Of a stretch of 64,000 bases of DNA, positions 1-9,851 are shown piece by piece. The notes below the pieces were generated by a model. The model did no database searches. It had not been told where the DNA came from and saw only the letters and a list, made by a program, of their open reading frames with translations. The DNA lies in the NCBI RefSeq assembly GCF_003026215.1, contig NZ_PYOC01000002.1, positions 248,001 to 312,000 of the forward strand. Reading direction: 5' to 3'. Each line of letters begins with the position of its first letter. Within the stretch, counting starts at the first letter, position 1. A program made the position numbers and the translations under genes. The stretch is from Photobacterium indicum (GTDB taxonomy: Bacteria; Pseudomonadota; Gammaproteobacteria; Enterobacterales; Vibrionaceae).

Positions 1-1152
1 TTAAAATACCGCTCGTATTGCTCAACCATTAACATGCTTCTAGATAATTCAGCTTCATGGTCAACCTGCTTTTCATGGCTGAATTGTTCATCATGTAAAA
101 CGCTTTGCCAGTAAGCGCGCTTTTCTTTAAATCGGTAATAACTATCGGCATATTCAACGTCTGCAGTTCGTTTGGCTTCGGCTACGGTTTGGCGATAGGT
201 TTCATCTTCAGATCTAGATTCTATCGACCAGCCACGCGCCCCTGCCGACCAAAGCAGAAAATCCCACGTCATTTCTTCGGCATGTTCGCCATCGAATGAC
301 ATACAAAATATATTTTTAGTCGTTGCGTACACGTTACGACTTTTTATTTTTTCACGATTAGACCGAATTTGATTTTCAAGACGAATAATTCTGCCTGTTA
401 ATTTATGAACAACGTCGTCCGGCTTTTTGGCTTGTTTGGCGATTGATTTCGCTTTTATGGTTTGTTCTAACTGTTTTTCAATACGTCGAATACTTCGGTT
501 TAATGGTTTACGCCATTGCTCTAATTTATAACCACACTCTTTTATAATGGCTGCCATGTTGCCAGCTTCAAAACTGTCAACACATACCCATGCTGGGGCG
601 CGGCTACACTGGGCAATATTGTAACGATTCCCTTTGATTAGCCCTTGGTCGGCATTTTCACCTTTTGCAGCATAGCCAACAGCTTTGATTAAGTAGGTTC
701 CTGCGGCTTTGGGTTGTTTAATACGTTGTAAGTTAGCGAAGCCATTGCCCCATATTTTTTCAACACGCTTTGACCAGGTAGAAAATAACGGCTTAGGCAC
801 CGACCAGTTTAATAAAATATGAACATGGGGATTGGGTTCACCATCCTCATTCGCTGGGCATTCTGCTACCCAAATATAATGAAAGTCTGCAGGTTCTTGA
901 GTCGGACCACATCACTGGCCTTGGTGTAGTCGGCTATGGATTTCCCTTCCAGATTGCAATATTCCGCACCGCTTTCAGAATCAATTTCAACTGTATAATT
1001 GGCTATCCAACCAAGGTGATACACTTTTTTAGCACCATCCAAAAAGCAAACTAACTAGCGTAGATTTCATCTAAATCAGGTAACAAAGGATCATGAGCAA
1101 TATGGAAGAACTGTGCTTTCGCATTATCTAAAGCAAACCATTCGCCAGACAT
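1..1152 (-). pseudogene. Decayed HUH rolling-circle replication initiator (partial)
   Basis: Reading the minus strand gives one protein broken across frames. It starts at the ATG at 1152-1150 (MSGEWFALDN...), meets an in-frame TAG at 1051-1053, shifts frame around 1030-1050 and again near 905, and then stays open to the left edge, so the true end is outside the window. After the second shift comes PHVHILLNW, an HUH (His-hydrophobic-His) metal-binding motif as in rolling-circle Rep proteins of filamentous phages and plasmids, followed by a long lysine- and arginine-rich C-terminal part that looks coiled-coil. The several lesions make it almost certainly non-functional. Family assignment rests on the HUH motif and general look; the precise phage or plasmid family was not determined. 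Confidence 0.6.
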
Positions 1153-1534
1153 ATCATTGATAATGTTCGGGAAGCCTTATGTGGCGGGGGTTATGAAAAG
1201 CGAGGTAATAATAGCGATGGTACTATTGCCTCCTTCTTGAAAGGGGGCTTTTTTTGTTTATTGGCAATAGATTAATATATATATACACTTAGCATACCCA
1301 ATATTGGAAAGAACTTTGTAACCGTAACCTCTGCCTATAAATTTATTTATGGCAGCATAGACGTTACTCGCAAATGTAACTTTGTGTTGAAACTGTTAGT
1401 ATGAAAGTATCAAAATGGATTGTTACATCGTCTCTTGCTTTCTATCGCATTATTTGTTTTAAAATTCATGTTTATGTTGGGTAAATACGTTAATTTTAAT
1501 AGAGTTAAGTATCTTTACTACTGATGAAGCAAGA
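1153..1534. other. Intergenic stretch after the Rep remnant
   Basis: Apart from the hairpin at 1228-1255, no gene was recognised. The second half (about 1260-1500) is very A+T-rich and presumably carries the promoter of the next gene, but no clear -35/-10 pair was assigned. Confidence 0.4.
1228..1255 (+). terminator. Rho-independent terminator-like hairpin
   Basis: GCCTCCTT (1228-1235) pairs with AAGGGGGC (1241-1248) with one G-U pair, followed by seven T. It points rightwards. No intact plus-strand gene lies before it, so it may be a leftover of the decayed phage-like element. Confidence 0.5.
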
Positions 1535-2035
1535 ATGAAAAAGCTTATTTTAATCATTTGCTTGATGTTGCCATGCTTATCTTTTGCTAGTGGTAGTCAA
1601 TTACATTTATCGAAAAGCCTCCAAGTAAACTATGATGCACCAAAATCTCTAGTGCATTCCGGTAATTTACTCATATTTAAGTATGACGATTGGTATTTTT
1701 CACATGAGTTAGTTGATGCGGCAAAGTATTATCATCCCGTTGATTTAACTGGCGTTGAAGTGGACTTTTTTCAATCGTTGTTCTTACTTGAAAAGAGGAA
1801 GCAACTGCCCGAATGGTTGAGTTTAATTTCATCTGAATTATCAAATTCATTTGGAATTAAAAATGACAACACAGATATGAAAAAATTAAATAAAACAACG
1901 GTTTTTGGCGTTTATTCTGACGAATATAAACAAGGTAATGTTTTTATTATAGGTGGCTCTCAAATTCATCATTTACACATTAATGGCTTGGAAGCTAATT
2001 ATCAAAATGTTTTTAATTCTATTATGAGTAAATAA
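1535..2035 (+). CDS. Secreted protein of unknown function
   Basis: A 166-residue protein. Residues 1-18 form a clear Sec signal peptide: two lysines, a hydrophobic core and a likely cut after SFA. The mature part has no motif I recognise. It contains several aromatic residues and a run of His residues (QIHHLHI) near the C-terminus. The stop is followed one base later by the start of the next gene, so the two are probably co-transcribed and translationally coupled. Function unknown; location inferred as periplasmic. Confidence 0.6.
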   Translation: MKKLILIICLMLPCLSFASGSQLHLSKSLQVNYDAPKSLVHSGNLLIFKYDDWYFSHELVDAAKYYHPVDLTGVEVDFFQSLFLLEKRKQLPEWLSLISSELSNSFGIKNDNTDMKKLNKTTVFGVYSDEYKQGNVFIIGGSQIHHLHINGLEANYQNVFNSIMSK

Positions 2036-2036
2036 G

Positions 2037-2363
2037 ATGAGTTTAACGGTTGCAGAAAAGTATAATTTACGAATATTTCTAGTTACAATTTATGGCCCTC
2101 AAGCTAATAACTGGCCATTAAATGATGAGGTGTTTAATCTCACATATAAGTTATTGTCTGAATCCAAGAAATGTTCTGATGTAATGGATTTAGTACCTAG
2201 ACCTATGCCCATTGGTGCAAATCCAGCTAAGTGGTTAGCGAAAGAAGTTCGCAGCATGATCCTTAGAAAAATAAAAGAACGAAAAGGGCACTATGCCATA
2301 TGCGTAAAATCTACCTCATTACGGATAAAAACCGAGTTTAACCTGAAAGCTGCAGGGCTTTAA
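2037..2363 (+). CDS. Hypothetical protein coupled to the upstream secreted protein
   Basis: 108 residues, no signal peptide or membrane segment, rich in Lys and Arg in the C-terminal half (KEVRSMILRKIKERKG). The start lies one base after the preceding stop, which suggests a two-gene unit. I do not recognise the family. The C-terminal codons overlap a long open stretch on the other strand (2319-2530), so the exact 3' end could be affected by past rearrangement. Confidence 0.5.
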   Translation: MSLTVAEKYNLRIFLVTIYGPQANNWPLNDEVFNLTYKLLSESKKCSDVMDLVPRPMPIGANPAKWLAKEVRSMILRKIKERKGHYAICVKSTSLRIKTEFNLKAAGL

Positions 2364-2747
2364 ACGCAAGTCTATATCCATTTTTCCCGTTGCTGGGTTG
2401 TAGGTTGCTTTAGTGAGTAGCAGTAATTCTTCTACAAACAGCTTGTGAGTTTTGCTGGCGCAAATGACTTTTCTACAAGTGATTATAAATAATAGCAGGT
2501 CATCATGATCTGCTTTTTTATGGCTGTCGATTCAATCAAGCTGATATTGTAAAACGACCGATTAAAGATTAAAAACCTTACGGTTAGCTTGAAAAATAAC
2601 CTGATGCATCATGATATAGATCAATGAATGTGTAGGCCTTACCGAACATTAATGTACTACATTTAATACATTGATGCTCACCATCAAACAATATATCCAC
2701 TTCATAGCAAAAAGCGCTTAATTTATGTCTATTCGAGGGTATAGATC
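2364..2747. other. Intergenic stretch with palindrome and protein-like antisense reading
   Basis: Holds a near-perfect palindrome with T tract (listed separately) and, on the minus strand from about 2530 to 2319, an open stretch of about 70 codons without ATG near its beginning that reads like protein (contains ICASKTHKLFVEELL and TYNPATGKMDIDL). It is probably the 3' remnant of a lost mobile-element gene; the family was not recognised. Confidence 0.3.
2494..2519 (+). terminator. Palindromic terminator-like hairpin
   Basis: AGCAGGTCAT (2494-2503) and ATGATCTGCT (2505-2514) form a 10-bp stem with one G-U pair around a single C, followed by TTTTTT. Placed 130 bases after the 2037-2363 gene on the same strand. 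The very small loop makes it equally possible that it is a protein-binding palindrome. Confidence 0.4.
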
Positions 2748-3599
2748 ATGTCTAAAGTAATAATATGCATACACGGAAGAGCTAACAAACCGGAACCAAC
2801 CACATTAAATCAATGGTGGAAACAATCTATAAAAGAAGGACTTAAAAAAAATACTATTACAGAATTAGAGCACATCGATATCCATATGGCCTACTACGCA
2901 AATATTTACTATGCGGAAGTTGGTCCTGTTACTTATACACAAAATAAAGAGGTTTATGTTGAAGCAAAACAAGGTGCCATAAAGCCATACAAAAAAGGAA
3001 TGTTTGACCGTTTAAGAAGTATATCTGAAAACTGGGTTGATACACCTATCGACGAGCTTGAAAAACACAGTGATTTATTATCAAAACTTGCTCGCTCAGT
3101 ATCTAAGAAGCTTTTAGGTGATCTAGGTGAGTATTATTCAAATAGCAACAGACGTAACCAAACTAATGATAGGTTAAAAGACCTTCTTATCGAGCACCAA
3201 CATGATGAGATTATATTAATATCTCACTCTATGGGTACGATAGTGGCATACGAAGTATTAAGAGAACTAGGTCGAGATAAAGAGCATCAAGGTTTTGTCT
3301 TAGATCATTTCATAACGATGGGCTCTCCTCTTGGTTTAACCGTCGTAAAAGGAAATGCCATAGGGAACCATAAAAACTTAAGAACACCATCTTGTGTAAA
3401 AGGTAGCTGGACAAATTTTTCAGATCCGCAAGATTTTGTTTGCCTAGATTCCCATCTGGCTGATGATTACTCTCCAAATAGCTTCTCGATAAAAGTTAAA
3501 GATGTAATGGTATGCAATGATTACCCTAATAATGAACACAAATCATATGGGTACCTGCGTACACCAGAATTTTCAACTCACTTAGCTTCATTGCTTTAA
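2748..3599 (+). CDS. Alpha/beta-hydrolase-fold protein
   Basis: 283 residues. The start IICIHGRANKP carries the HG oxyanion-hole motif typical of alpha/beta hydrolases. LISHSMGT near residue 160-167 is a nucleophile elbow (Ser in S-x-S-x-G, where family consensus is G-x-S-x-G), and TMGSPLG follows as in lipases and PGAP1-like serine esterases. A plausible catalytic His is near the C-terminus (NEHKSYGYL). No signal peptide, so probably cytoplasmic. Neighbours give no substrate hint; it sits alone in an accessory region with its own upstream spacer. Confidence 0.7.
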   Translation: MSKVIICIHGRANKPEPTTLNQWWKQSIKEGLKKNTITELEHIDIHMAYYANIYYAEVGPVTYTQNKEVYVEAKQGAIKPYKKGMFDRLRSISENWVDTPIDELEKHSDLLSKLARSVSKKLLGDLGEYYSNSNRRNQTNDRLKDLLIEHQHDEIILISHSMGTIVAYEVLRELGRDKEHQGFVLDHFITMGSPLGLTVVKGNAIGNHKNLRTPSCVKGSWTNFSDPQDFVCLDSHLADDYSPNSFSIKVKDVMVCNDYPNNEHKSYGYLRTPEFSTHLASLL

Positions 3600-4134
3600 T
3601 TGATAGAGAACTAGGGTGTGTTTCTGTGCCTATAAGAATTGCAATCGCCGAAACATCAACCAGCAAGGCTTTTACCATCTTCAACTGGGCTGCATTTAGG
3701 TGGCCCTTTCTTATCTTTCAGAACCAGTTACTAAACTGGTAAATTCCTACATATCCTAGCCGAATCGGGACATACTATCTTAGGAAAAATGCTACTCTCA
3801 AGGTCGCAAGGGTAAACGCATTCGTAAAACGTTTTCGACCAAAGGGGAAGCCATCGCCTTTGAACTGCATATAATGAAAGAAGTGGACGATAAGCCTTGT
3901 GCTGCATAGATTACTGTATGAGTGGGGGAATAGAACAATGTATAAATAACTACTCATTAAGATTTTTTCTTATTTTTACGACAGATTAGATGATTCCCTC
4001 TCTCTTTTTACGCATTCCTGACATTCAATATTTTTTATTTATCTAGACTGTTTACAATAGTAAAAAACACTGTTGTTATACATCGACAGTTATATCTCAA
4101 TATATAGACAAGTTTGTAAGGGAGACATCAAGAT
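3600..4134. other. Eroded region between hydrolase and next gene
   Basis: Contains the integrase fragment at 3784-3909. The remaining sequence has no convincing gene on either strand. A GGGAGAC ribosome-binding site lies just before the ATG at 4135. Confidence 0.4.
3784..3909 (+). pseudogene. Tyrosine-integrase N-terminal fragment
   Basis: About 40 codons between two stops read QGRKGKRIRKTFSTKGEA followed by IAFELHIMKEVDDKP. This is the style of the arm-type DNA-binding N-terminal domain of phage and island tyrosine recombinases (three short strands, then a helix beginning with the KxEA motif). The protein stops right after this domain; core-binding and catalytic domains are absent. It marks a deleted prophage or island close to the Rep remnant. 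Confidence 0.6.
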
Positions 4135-4512
4135 ATGCCGAAATCTAAAGAAATCACCCAAGTACAGGCTTGGATAAAGTTGTTGAATACACTTGAAACA
4201 ACCCCACGGTTAATCGGTGTGCTCACGTCACCGCTATCATTGACGAAATGTTTTATGGCGAAGTTACAAAAAAATGACTTAATGTCATTCTCTCACACCT
4301 CTCACTTAGATATACAGTTGCTAGCAGAAACGATCGCAGCTTCTGCCTGTGATACGCTTATATGCGATCGTGAAAATTATCCATTATTACAACCGATTTT
4401 ATTACTTCAACGCCAACCTATGACTATCATTCTAAACCAAGAATGCTGGTCTCCGGATTGGTGCTGGCAATACCCGCAACATCACTTCTTATGCCAACAA
4501 GATTTGGTGTAA
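4135..4512 (+). CDS. Hypothetical protein
   Basis: 125 residues with a good ribosome-binding site (GGGAGAC, about 9 bases before ATG). The sequence is soluble, rich in Leu, Gln and Thr, with a Trp/Cys-rich C-terminus (CWSPDWCWQYPQHH). No family recognised; it does not look like a shadow because no competing long frame overlaps it. It resembles small cell-division-inhibitor-like proteins (SulA-type) only vaguely in size and Gln/Leu pattern, which is not enough to name it. Confidence 0.5.
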   Translation: MPKSKEITQVQAWIKLLNTLETTPRLIGVLTSPLSLTKCFMAKLQKNDLMSFSHTSHLDIQLLAETIAASACDTLICDRENYPLLQPILLLQRQPMTIILNQECWSPDWCWQYPQHHFLCQQDLV

Positions 4513-4712
4513 GTTATATACCCAAGCCACTGCCTTCTACGATAGACCCTGCTCACATTTTAAAAATGCATCCTTTTGCCCGTTAGAAATTATTACTAAA
4601 GCCGCTAATTTGGCGGCTATAGTTGTTTATAAGAAAAAATGAACGATGATTGACGTTCAATTTAAATTCTTTCTTTTTTTAATCAACCTCAGTTTGTAGG
4701 AGTATCATTGAA

Positions 4713-6356
4713 ATGCGTGTATTGGCTTTCTTATGCGTTTTTATATCATCGTTCTGTTTCGCACAAGCCGAAACCCCGTCGCCTCAAATTGAAGTAGTAT
4801 CGCCTCAAATCGAAAAACTCAATAAATTAGATAGCGAAATTTTACAGCTTGTTACCGAAGCCTCAACCATGACGGGATCGGCCAAAGATGTCGTTAACTT
4901 GCAGCTTTTAAATAAAAATAATGATCTTCGAGACGTTATAGAAAACTTAATATCAAATAGAACAGAAGAAACTCAACCACTTCTACTAAAGCATGTTCAC
5001 CAACAGGTTACTTTCATTTCTGAAGCTTCGGCTTTCTTTTTAAAGAAAATCGAAGAAGGCGAAGCAACATTAGATAAAGCCAGTAATGAAGAGAAACTCA
5101 TTGCACAAAAAAAACTTGATGAAGCTCGACGATTTTCAACCCGCTTATTAGGTGAGCAATGGGTTAACTATCAATGGTTAAAGCTACTGGGCGAAGAATC
5201 ACCTGAAAAAGTGCAAGCATTAATCGATGATATCGATCATCGCCTAGAGTTTATGTCTGCATCTTTAACGTTCGATAGCCAACAAGAAGAAGTTTTAGCC
5301 AAGCAGTTAAAATCGGCATCTGAAGGTGAAAAATCTTCGGTACAATTATTACATTTACTCGCCCAACGAAAAGTAGCGAGTGATACCGATAGCTTGCAGT
5401 TTTTAGTTCAGCTAGCGGATAAGATGAAGCTTGATACTTCAAAATATAAGCAACAACTATTTGAATCTACAGGTAATCTAACCAATGATTTGTTGAATGC
5501 AAAAGTCATCATGTCGATTATAGCAACATGGACTAGCGGCATTACATTGTGGATTTATCAAAATGCACCACAGATATTATTTAAGATCCTTATTTTTGTC
5601 GCCATTATTTTTGTGTTCCGTTTACTAAAAAAACTCACCCGTAAAATGGTTAAACGTGCAGTATCGTCTCCCAATTTAAAATTATCTCAACTCATGCAAG
5701 AATTCTTTATCTCAATGTCTGGTAAAGGCGTGTTCTTCATTGGTTTGCTAATTGCGTTATCTCAAGTCGGCTTGAATCTTGCCCCGATTCTTACCGGTTT
5801 CGGTGTTGCAGGTGTGATTATTGGTTTTGCATTGCAAGATACCCTATCAAATTTCGCGTCAGGCATGATGCTACTTATCTATCGTCCATTTGATGTCGGT
5901 GATTTTGTAGAAGCTGGTAGTGTATCGGGTAAGGTTAGCCATATGAGCCTAGTTAATACCACAATCAAAACCTTTGATAACCAAATTATTATTGTACCTA
6001 ACAGCAAAATCTGGGGCGATATTATCAAGAACGTTACCCATGAGCGTGTTCGTCGGGTTGATATGGTTTTCGGTATTGGTTATAGCGACGATGTTGAACT
6101 GGCAGAAAAGGTATTAAATGACATTATCGATGATCACCCGATGGTGCTACGTCAACCAGAGAAAACAATTAAGCTACATACGTTAAATACATCGTCTGTT
6201 GATTTTATTGTTCGCCCTTGGGTAAAAACAGAAGATTACTGGGATGTGTATTGGGATGTAACCCGTGAAGTAAAAATGCGATTCGACCGCGAAGGCTTGT
6301 CGATTCCATTCCCGCAACAAGATGTACATTTGCACATGATCGACAAAAAAGCGTAA
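4713..6356 (+). CDS. MscS-family mechanosensitive channel with long N-terminal domain
   Basis: 547 residues. Signal peptide 1-18 (cut near CFAQA), then about 240 residues of helical, probably periplasmic sequence, transmembrane segments around 265-310 and 330-396, and the MscS core. The pore helix GFGVAGVIIGFALQD with alternating Gly/Ala is followed by the YRPFDVGDFVE beta-domain signature and IIVPNSKIWGD. The C-terminus ends with FDREGLSIPFPQQDVHLH, as in MscS proteins. E. coli MscS is 286 residues, so this is one of the larger paralogues. Expected role: inner-membrane channel that opens on hypo-osmotic shock to release solutes. Single gene, followed by a terminator. Confidence 0.93.
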   Translation: MRVLAFLCVFISSFCFAQAETPSPQIEVVSPQIEKLNKLDSEILQLVTEASTMTGSAKDVVNLQLLNKNNDLRDVIENLISNRTEETQPLLLKHVHQQVTFISEASAFFLKKIEEGEATLDKASNEEKLIAQKKLDEARRFSTRLLGEQWVNYQWLKLLGEESPEKVQALIDDIDHRLEFMSASLTFDSQQEEVLAKQLKSASEGEKSSVQLLHLLAQRKVASDTDSLQFLVQLADKMKLDTSKYKQQLFESTGNLTNDLLNAKVIMSIIATWTSGITLWIYQNAPQILFKILIFVAIIFVFRLLKKLTRKMVKRAVSSPNLKLSQLMQEFFISMSGKGVFFIGLLIALSQVGLNLAPILTGFGVAGVIIGFALQDTLSNFASGMMLLIYRPFDVGDFVEAGSVSGKVSHMSLVNTTIKTFDNQIIIVPNSKIWGDIIKNVTHERVRRVDMVFGIGYSDDVELAEKVLNDIIDDHPMVLRQPEKTIKLHTLNTSSVDFIVRPWVKTEDYWDVYWDVTREVKMRFDREGLSIPFPQQDVHLHMIDKKA

Positions 6357-6379
6357 CTATACCCAAGTAACCTCTAATC

Positions 6380-6405
6380 AAGGGCGAATCTAACTGTTCG
6401 CCCTT
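6380..6405 (+). terminator. Terminator after the MscS-family gene
   Basis: AAGGGCGAA (6380-6388) pairs perfectly with TTCGCCCTT (6397-6405), followed by ATTATAT. The preceding ACCCAAGTAACCTC belongs to a short motif (TATACCCAAG) that recurs in spacers near 4515, 17988 and 25599. Confidence 0.75.
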
Positions 6406-6695
6406 ATTATATCCAATACTGCAATTATCCTGCTTTAAATATAACAATTATCAATCATTCTTCCGTTCAAAAAAAATAGAAATAACGCCATTTACTTTCA
6501 ATTAATGACCATTCTTTAAATAGTTATAAAAAAGCATTTAAGATATGACACCGTTCTAACACTGCTCATTATTTTCTTTGTGATAATAGTTTTAAGTATT
6601 AGGATTATACCCAACTTACCTTATTTTTGTTCTCGTTAGTGTATGTTCAGCATTTAGCCAATATAATGACGACAATTATTTCTAGGATACATACA

Positions 6696-7133
6696 ATGAA
6701 AAAGCGTTTACTAGCAGTTTTAGCACTACCTATCATTCTTGCAGCATGTGCAAACAACGACTCTGAGGCAACGAAAGTGGCATCTGAAGGTGATCTTGTT
6801 AATAACAACTGGGTGCTAACTCAAGTAGATAGTAAAGCACTTGATCTTCCTGAACCGTTCAAGGCACCAAACCTTGAATTAACTGATGGTTTAGGCGCGA
6901 ATGGTCACTCTGGTTGTAATCGTTACTTCGGTCAAGCTGAGCTTAAAGATGGCAAACTACGCATCGAAAAGATGGGGATGACGATGATGGCATGTCCTGA
7001 ACCAGCAATGACGATGGAACAAACAATGACTAAAGCATTAAGTGACTGGAGCGACGTAAACGTTTCTGGCAACCTAATGACGTTAACTAATGCTAGCCAC
7101 ACGCTAACGTTTGAGCGTAACAGCATTAAATAA
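6696..7133 (+). CDS. META/HslJ-domain lipoprotein
   Basis: 145 residues from the ATG at 6696, preferred to the upstream in-frame start at 6627 because MKKRLLAVLALPIILAAC is a textbook lipoprotein signal with Cys18 and an AGGATA ribosome-binding site precedes it. The mature part has the META-domain pattern: NNWVLTQVD, SGCNRYFGQ, MTMMACPEPAM and a C-terminal LTLTF-like strand. HslJ-type proteins are envelope proteins tied to stress or novobiocin tolerance in E. coli; the molecular role is unclear. Single gene. Confidence 0.88.
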   Translation: MKKRLLAVLALPIILAACANNDSEATKVASEGDLVNNNWVLTQVDSKALDLPEPFKAPNLELTDGLGANGHSGCNRYFGQAELKDGKLRIEKMGMTMMACPEPAMTMEQTMTKALSDWSDVNVSGNLMTLTNASHTLTFERNSIK

Positions 7134-7187
7134 ACCCTTCATTCAGGCTCAAAAAATGATTTGAGAAAAACTGAACGAAAGATAAAA

Positions 7188-7228
7188 AAAGACGAGTACT
7201 GCTATTTATATTAAGCAGCCTCGTCTTT
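7188..7228. terminator. Bidirectional terminator between the META gene and metE
   Basis: AAAGACGAG (7188-7196) and CTCGTCTTT (7220-7228) form a stem flanked by A and T tracts on either side, suited to end both the rightward META gene and the leftward metE transcript. Confidence 0.75.
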
Positions 7229-7293
7229 TTTATACCTGATATTTACGGTTTAAAAGCTAGAAATATCTTTTCAGTCCCTTTCAATGTTTGGCT

Positions 7294-9597
7294 TTAAACC
7301 GCTTTTGCCTGCCACTGTTCACGTAATTTCTTCGTCGCTTCTACCATGCTACGCAGTGCGGCTTCTGTTTCTTCCCAGTTACGTGTTTTTAGTCCGCAAT
7401 CAGGGTTTATCCATAAGCGTTCAATTGGGATAAGTGTTTCAGCTTTTTCTACTAAGTGAACAATTTGCTCAATCGATGGGATGTTTGGCGAGTGAATATC
7501 GTAAACGCCGGGTCCAATTTCGTTCGGGTAATCAAATTCTTCAAAGGCTTTTAGCAATTCCATATCTGAACGTGATGTTTCGATAGTAATCACATCGGCA
7601 TCCAATGCGGCGACTGATTTGATGATGTGATTAAATTCGCTGTAACACATGTGAGTATGAATTTGTGTTTGTGGCTCTGCACTTGCTGCTGAAATCTTGA
7701 ATGCATTCACCGCCCAATCAAGATACGCCTGCCACTGGCTTTCTTTTAGTGGTAAACCTTCACGAATTGCTGGCTCATCAATCTGAATAATCTTTATGCC
7801 TGCCGCTTGCAGATCTGACACTTCATCACGCAATGCCAAAGCAATTTGATTCGCGATACCTTCACGAGGCAGATCTTCACGTGGGAATGTCCAACCCAGA
7901 ATGGTGACAGGGCCTGTAAGCATACCTTTTACTAACTTGTCAGTTAACGATTGTGCGTATGTCGCCCACTCTACTGTCATTGGTTTTGCACGGTAAATAT
8001 CAGAAACAATAACCGCAGGCTTAACACAACGAGAGCCATAGCTCTGTACCCAACCAAATCGAGTTACCGCAAAACCTTCCAGCAATTCTGCAAAGTATTC
8101 CACCATGTCGTTACGTTCTGCTTCACCGTGTACAAACACATCGAGATCTAAATCTTCTTGGCGCAGAATGGCATCAGCGATGTGCCCTTTTAACGCAGTG
8201 TTGTAGCCAGACTCACTAAGAAGACCAGCTTTAAAATCGCGACGTTGGGTACGAATTTCATTGGTTTGAGGGAAAGAACCAATGGTCGTTGTCGGTAATA
8301 GCGGTAAATTAAGCGCTGCACGTTGTTGGCGAGTACGTTCTGCATACGGTGCTTTACGCGCGGCTAACGCGGCTGTTATTGCATTGGTGCGCTGGCGAAC
8401 ATCTGGATTATTAACTAATGCGCTGGTTGCACGTGCTTTGATCGGCGCACTGTATTTTGCACATTCTTGTATCGCAATATCATTACCGTCTAGCGCTTGT
8501 GCCACTAAAGAAATTTCACGGCATTTTTGCTTCGCAAAAGACAACCACTGACGCACTTCTGGTGATAAATCGGTTTCAAGGTCTAAATCGATTGGGCTAT
8601 GAAGCAATGAACATGAACTACCAACCCATAATCGCTGCCCTAACTTCGCTTTCACTGGCAGCAATACGTCTAGCACATGCGATAAATCAGCACGCCACAC
8701 GTTGCGGCCATTCACCACACCCGCCGATAATACCCAGTTTTCTGGCAGTGCATCTACCACTGCATTTAACTGTTCTGGTGCTGCAGATAAGTCGACGTGC
8801 AAACCGTCGATGTTCAACTCTACAATCCTATCAAGGTGATGCGTTATATTATCGAAGTACGTGGTTAGCAATAGCTTGGTGTTACCATTCAGTACTTGGT
8901 AAGCCAACTTAAATGATTCAGCCCATGGCTTAGGCAATTCTAGCGCAAGTACTGGTTCATCAATCTGAACCCACTCCACCCCTAATGCCTCTAATTTACT
9001 TAAAATTTGCTGATAGGCTGCCAATAAACGCGGAAGAAGAGATAAACGATCAAAGCCTTCTTCCTTTTCTTTACCTAACCATAAATAAGATACAGGGCCT
9101 AGAAGAACAGGCTTAACCTTATGCCCAGCTTTTTTTGCTTCAGCAACTTCTTCAAACAGTTGCTGCCAACTAACATTGAACTGATCGTCTTCAGTGAACT
9201 CTGGAACGATATAGTGGTAGTTAGTATTGAACCATTTAGTCATATCAGATGCTGCACACGAGCAGCCTATTGGTGCTTTACCACGGGCAATGCGGAATAA
9301 TGTATCTAAATCAGGAAAGCCATTATCATGACGCTTAGGGATGTGACCTAACAGCATGCTGGTATTGAGTACGTGATCGTACCAAGCAAAATCACCAACA
9401 GACACATAATCTAACCCGGCACCCACTTGATCGCCCCAGTGGCGATGGCGCAATAAGCTGCCCACTTCTTTTAATTCATTTTGCTCAATCTCACCGCGCC
9501 AATATTTTTCTTGTGCGAATTTTAATTCTCGTTGTGAGCCTACTCGTGGATAACCGAGGATGTGCGTTACTGTTTTGAACTCTGTTGTTATTGTCAT
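7294..9597 (-). CDS. metE: Cobalamin-independent methionine synthase
   Basis: 767 residues (E. coli MetE 753). It transfers the methyl group of 5-methyltetrahydropteroyl-glutamate to homocysteine, the last step of methionine synthesis. The N-terminal [14 protein letters not shown] motif is typical. In the C-terminal catalytic half the zinc ligands are visible as His649, Cys651 (HTHMC), Glu673 (IETSR) and Cys734 (NPDCGLKTR), with the same spacing as E. coli His641, Cys643, Glu665 and Cys726. It is divergent from metR across a 254-bp spacer with a MetJ box, the classical arrangement for MetR activation and MetJ repression. Confidence 0.98.
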   Translation of the reverse strand: MTITTEFKTVTHILGYPRVGSQRELKFAQEKYWRGEIEQNELKEVGSLLRHRHWGDQVGAGLDYVSVGDFAWYDHVLNTSMLLGHIPKRHDNGFPDLDTLFRIARGKAPIGCSCAASDMTKWFNTNYHYIVPEFTEDDQFNVSWQQLFEEVAEAKKAGHKVKPVLLGPVSYLWLGKEKEEGFDRLSLLPRLLAAYQQILSKLEALGVEWVQIDEPVLALELPKPWAESFKLAYQVLNGNTKLLLTTYFDNITHHLDRIVELNIDGLHVDLSAAPEQLNAVVDALPENWVLSAGVVNGRNVWRADLSHVLDVLLPVKAKLGQRLWVGSSCSLLHSPIDLDLETDLSPEVRQWLSFAKQKCREISLVAQALDGNDIAIQECAKYSAPIKARATSALVNNPDVRQRTNAITAALAARKAPYAERTRQQRAALNLPLLPTTTIGSFPQTNEIRTQRRDFKAGLLSESGYNTALKGHIADAILRQEDLDLDVFVHGEAERNDMVEYFAELLEGFAVTRFGWVQSYGSRCVKPAVIVSDIYRAKPMTVEWATYAQSLTDKLVKGMLTGPVTILGWTFPREDLPREGIANQIALALRDEVSDLQAAGIKIIQIDEPAIREGLPLKESQWQAYLDWAVNAFKISAASAEPQTQIHTHMCYSEFNHIIKSVAALDADVITIETSRSDMELLKAFEEFDYPNEIGPGVYDIHSPNIPSIEQIVHLVEKAETLIPIERLWINPDCGLKTRNWEETEAALRSMVEATKKLREQWQAKAV

Positions 9598-9769
9598 AGT
9601 CTTTCCCTGCTGAGTCTTTAGCGGTATGGATGGCTAAACAATGACGCAAGAAATCATTATGAACAACATCGAATTATTCAGAATGGTTATGAAGAAAACT
9701 AATAATCAATATGTTAGCGGAATATTAGGTGTTCTTATGCGTTGCTATAAATAAACCCAACACCTGAAT

Positions 9770-9793
9770 AGACGTCTAGATGTTTACACATCC
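9770..9793. promoter_or_regulatory. MetJ operator (met boxes) between metE and metR
   Basis: A perfect met box AGACGTCT at 9770-9777 is followed without gap by AGATGTTT and ACACATCC (9778-9793), which match the box more weakly. Tandem 8-bp boxes are how MetJ with S-adenosylmethionine binds in enterobacteria. The site lies about 60 bases before metR and 170 before metE. No convincing MetR site (TGAA-N5-TTCA) was found by eye. Confidence 0.75.
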
Positions 9794-9851
9794 ATATTTA
9801 ACAGGTACATTAAATATATTCATGTAATACACAGGGACGTTAGTAAACTTC

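Noticed and set aside
8457..8912. 151-codon plus-strand frame within metE
   Set aside because: Antisense shadow of a well-supported gene; no ribosome-binding site.
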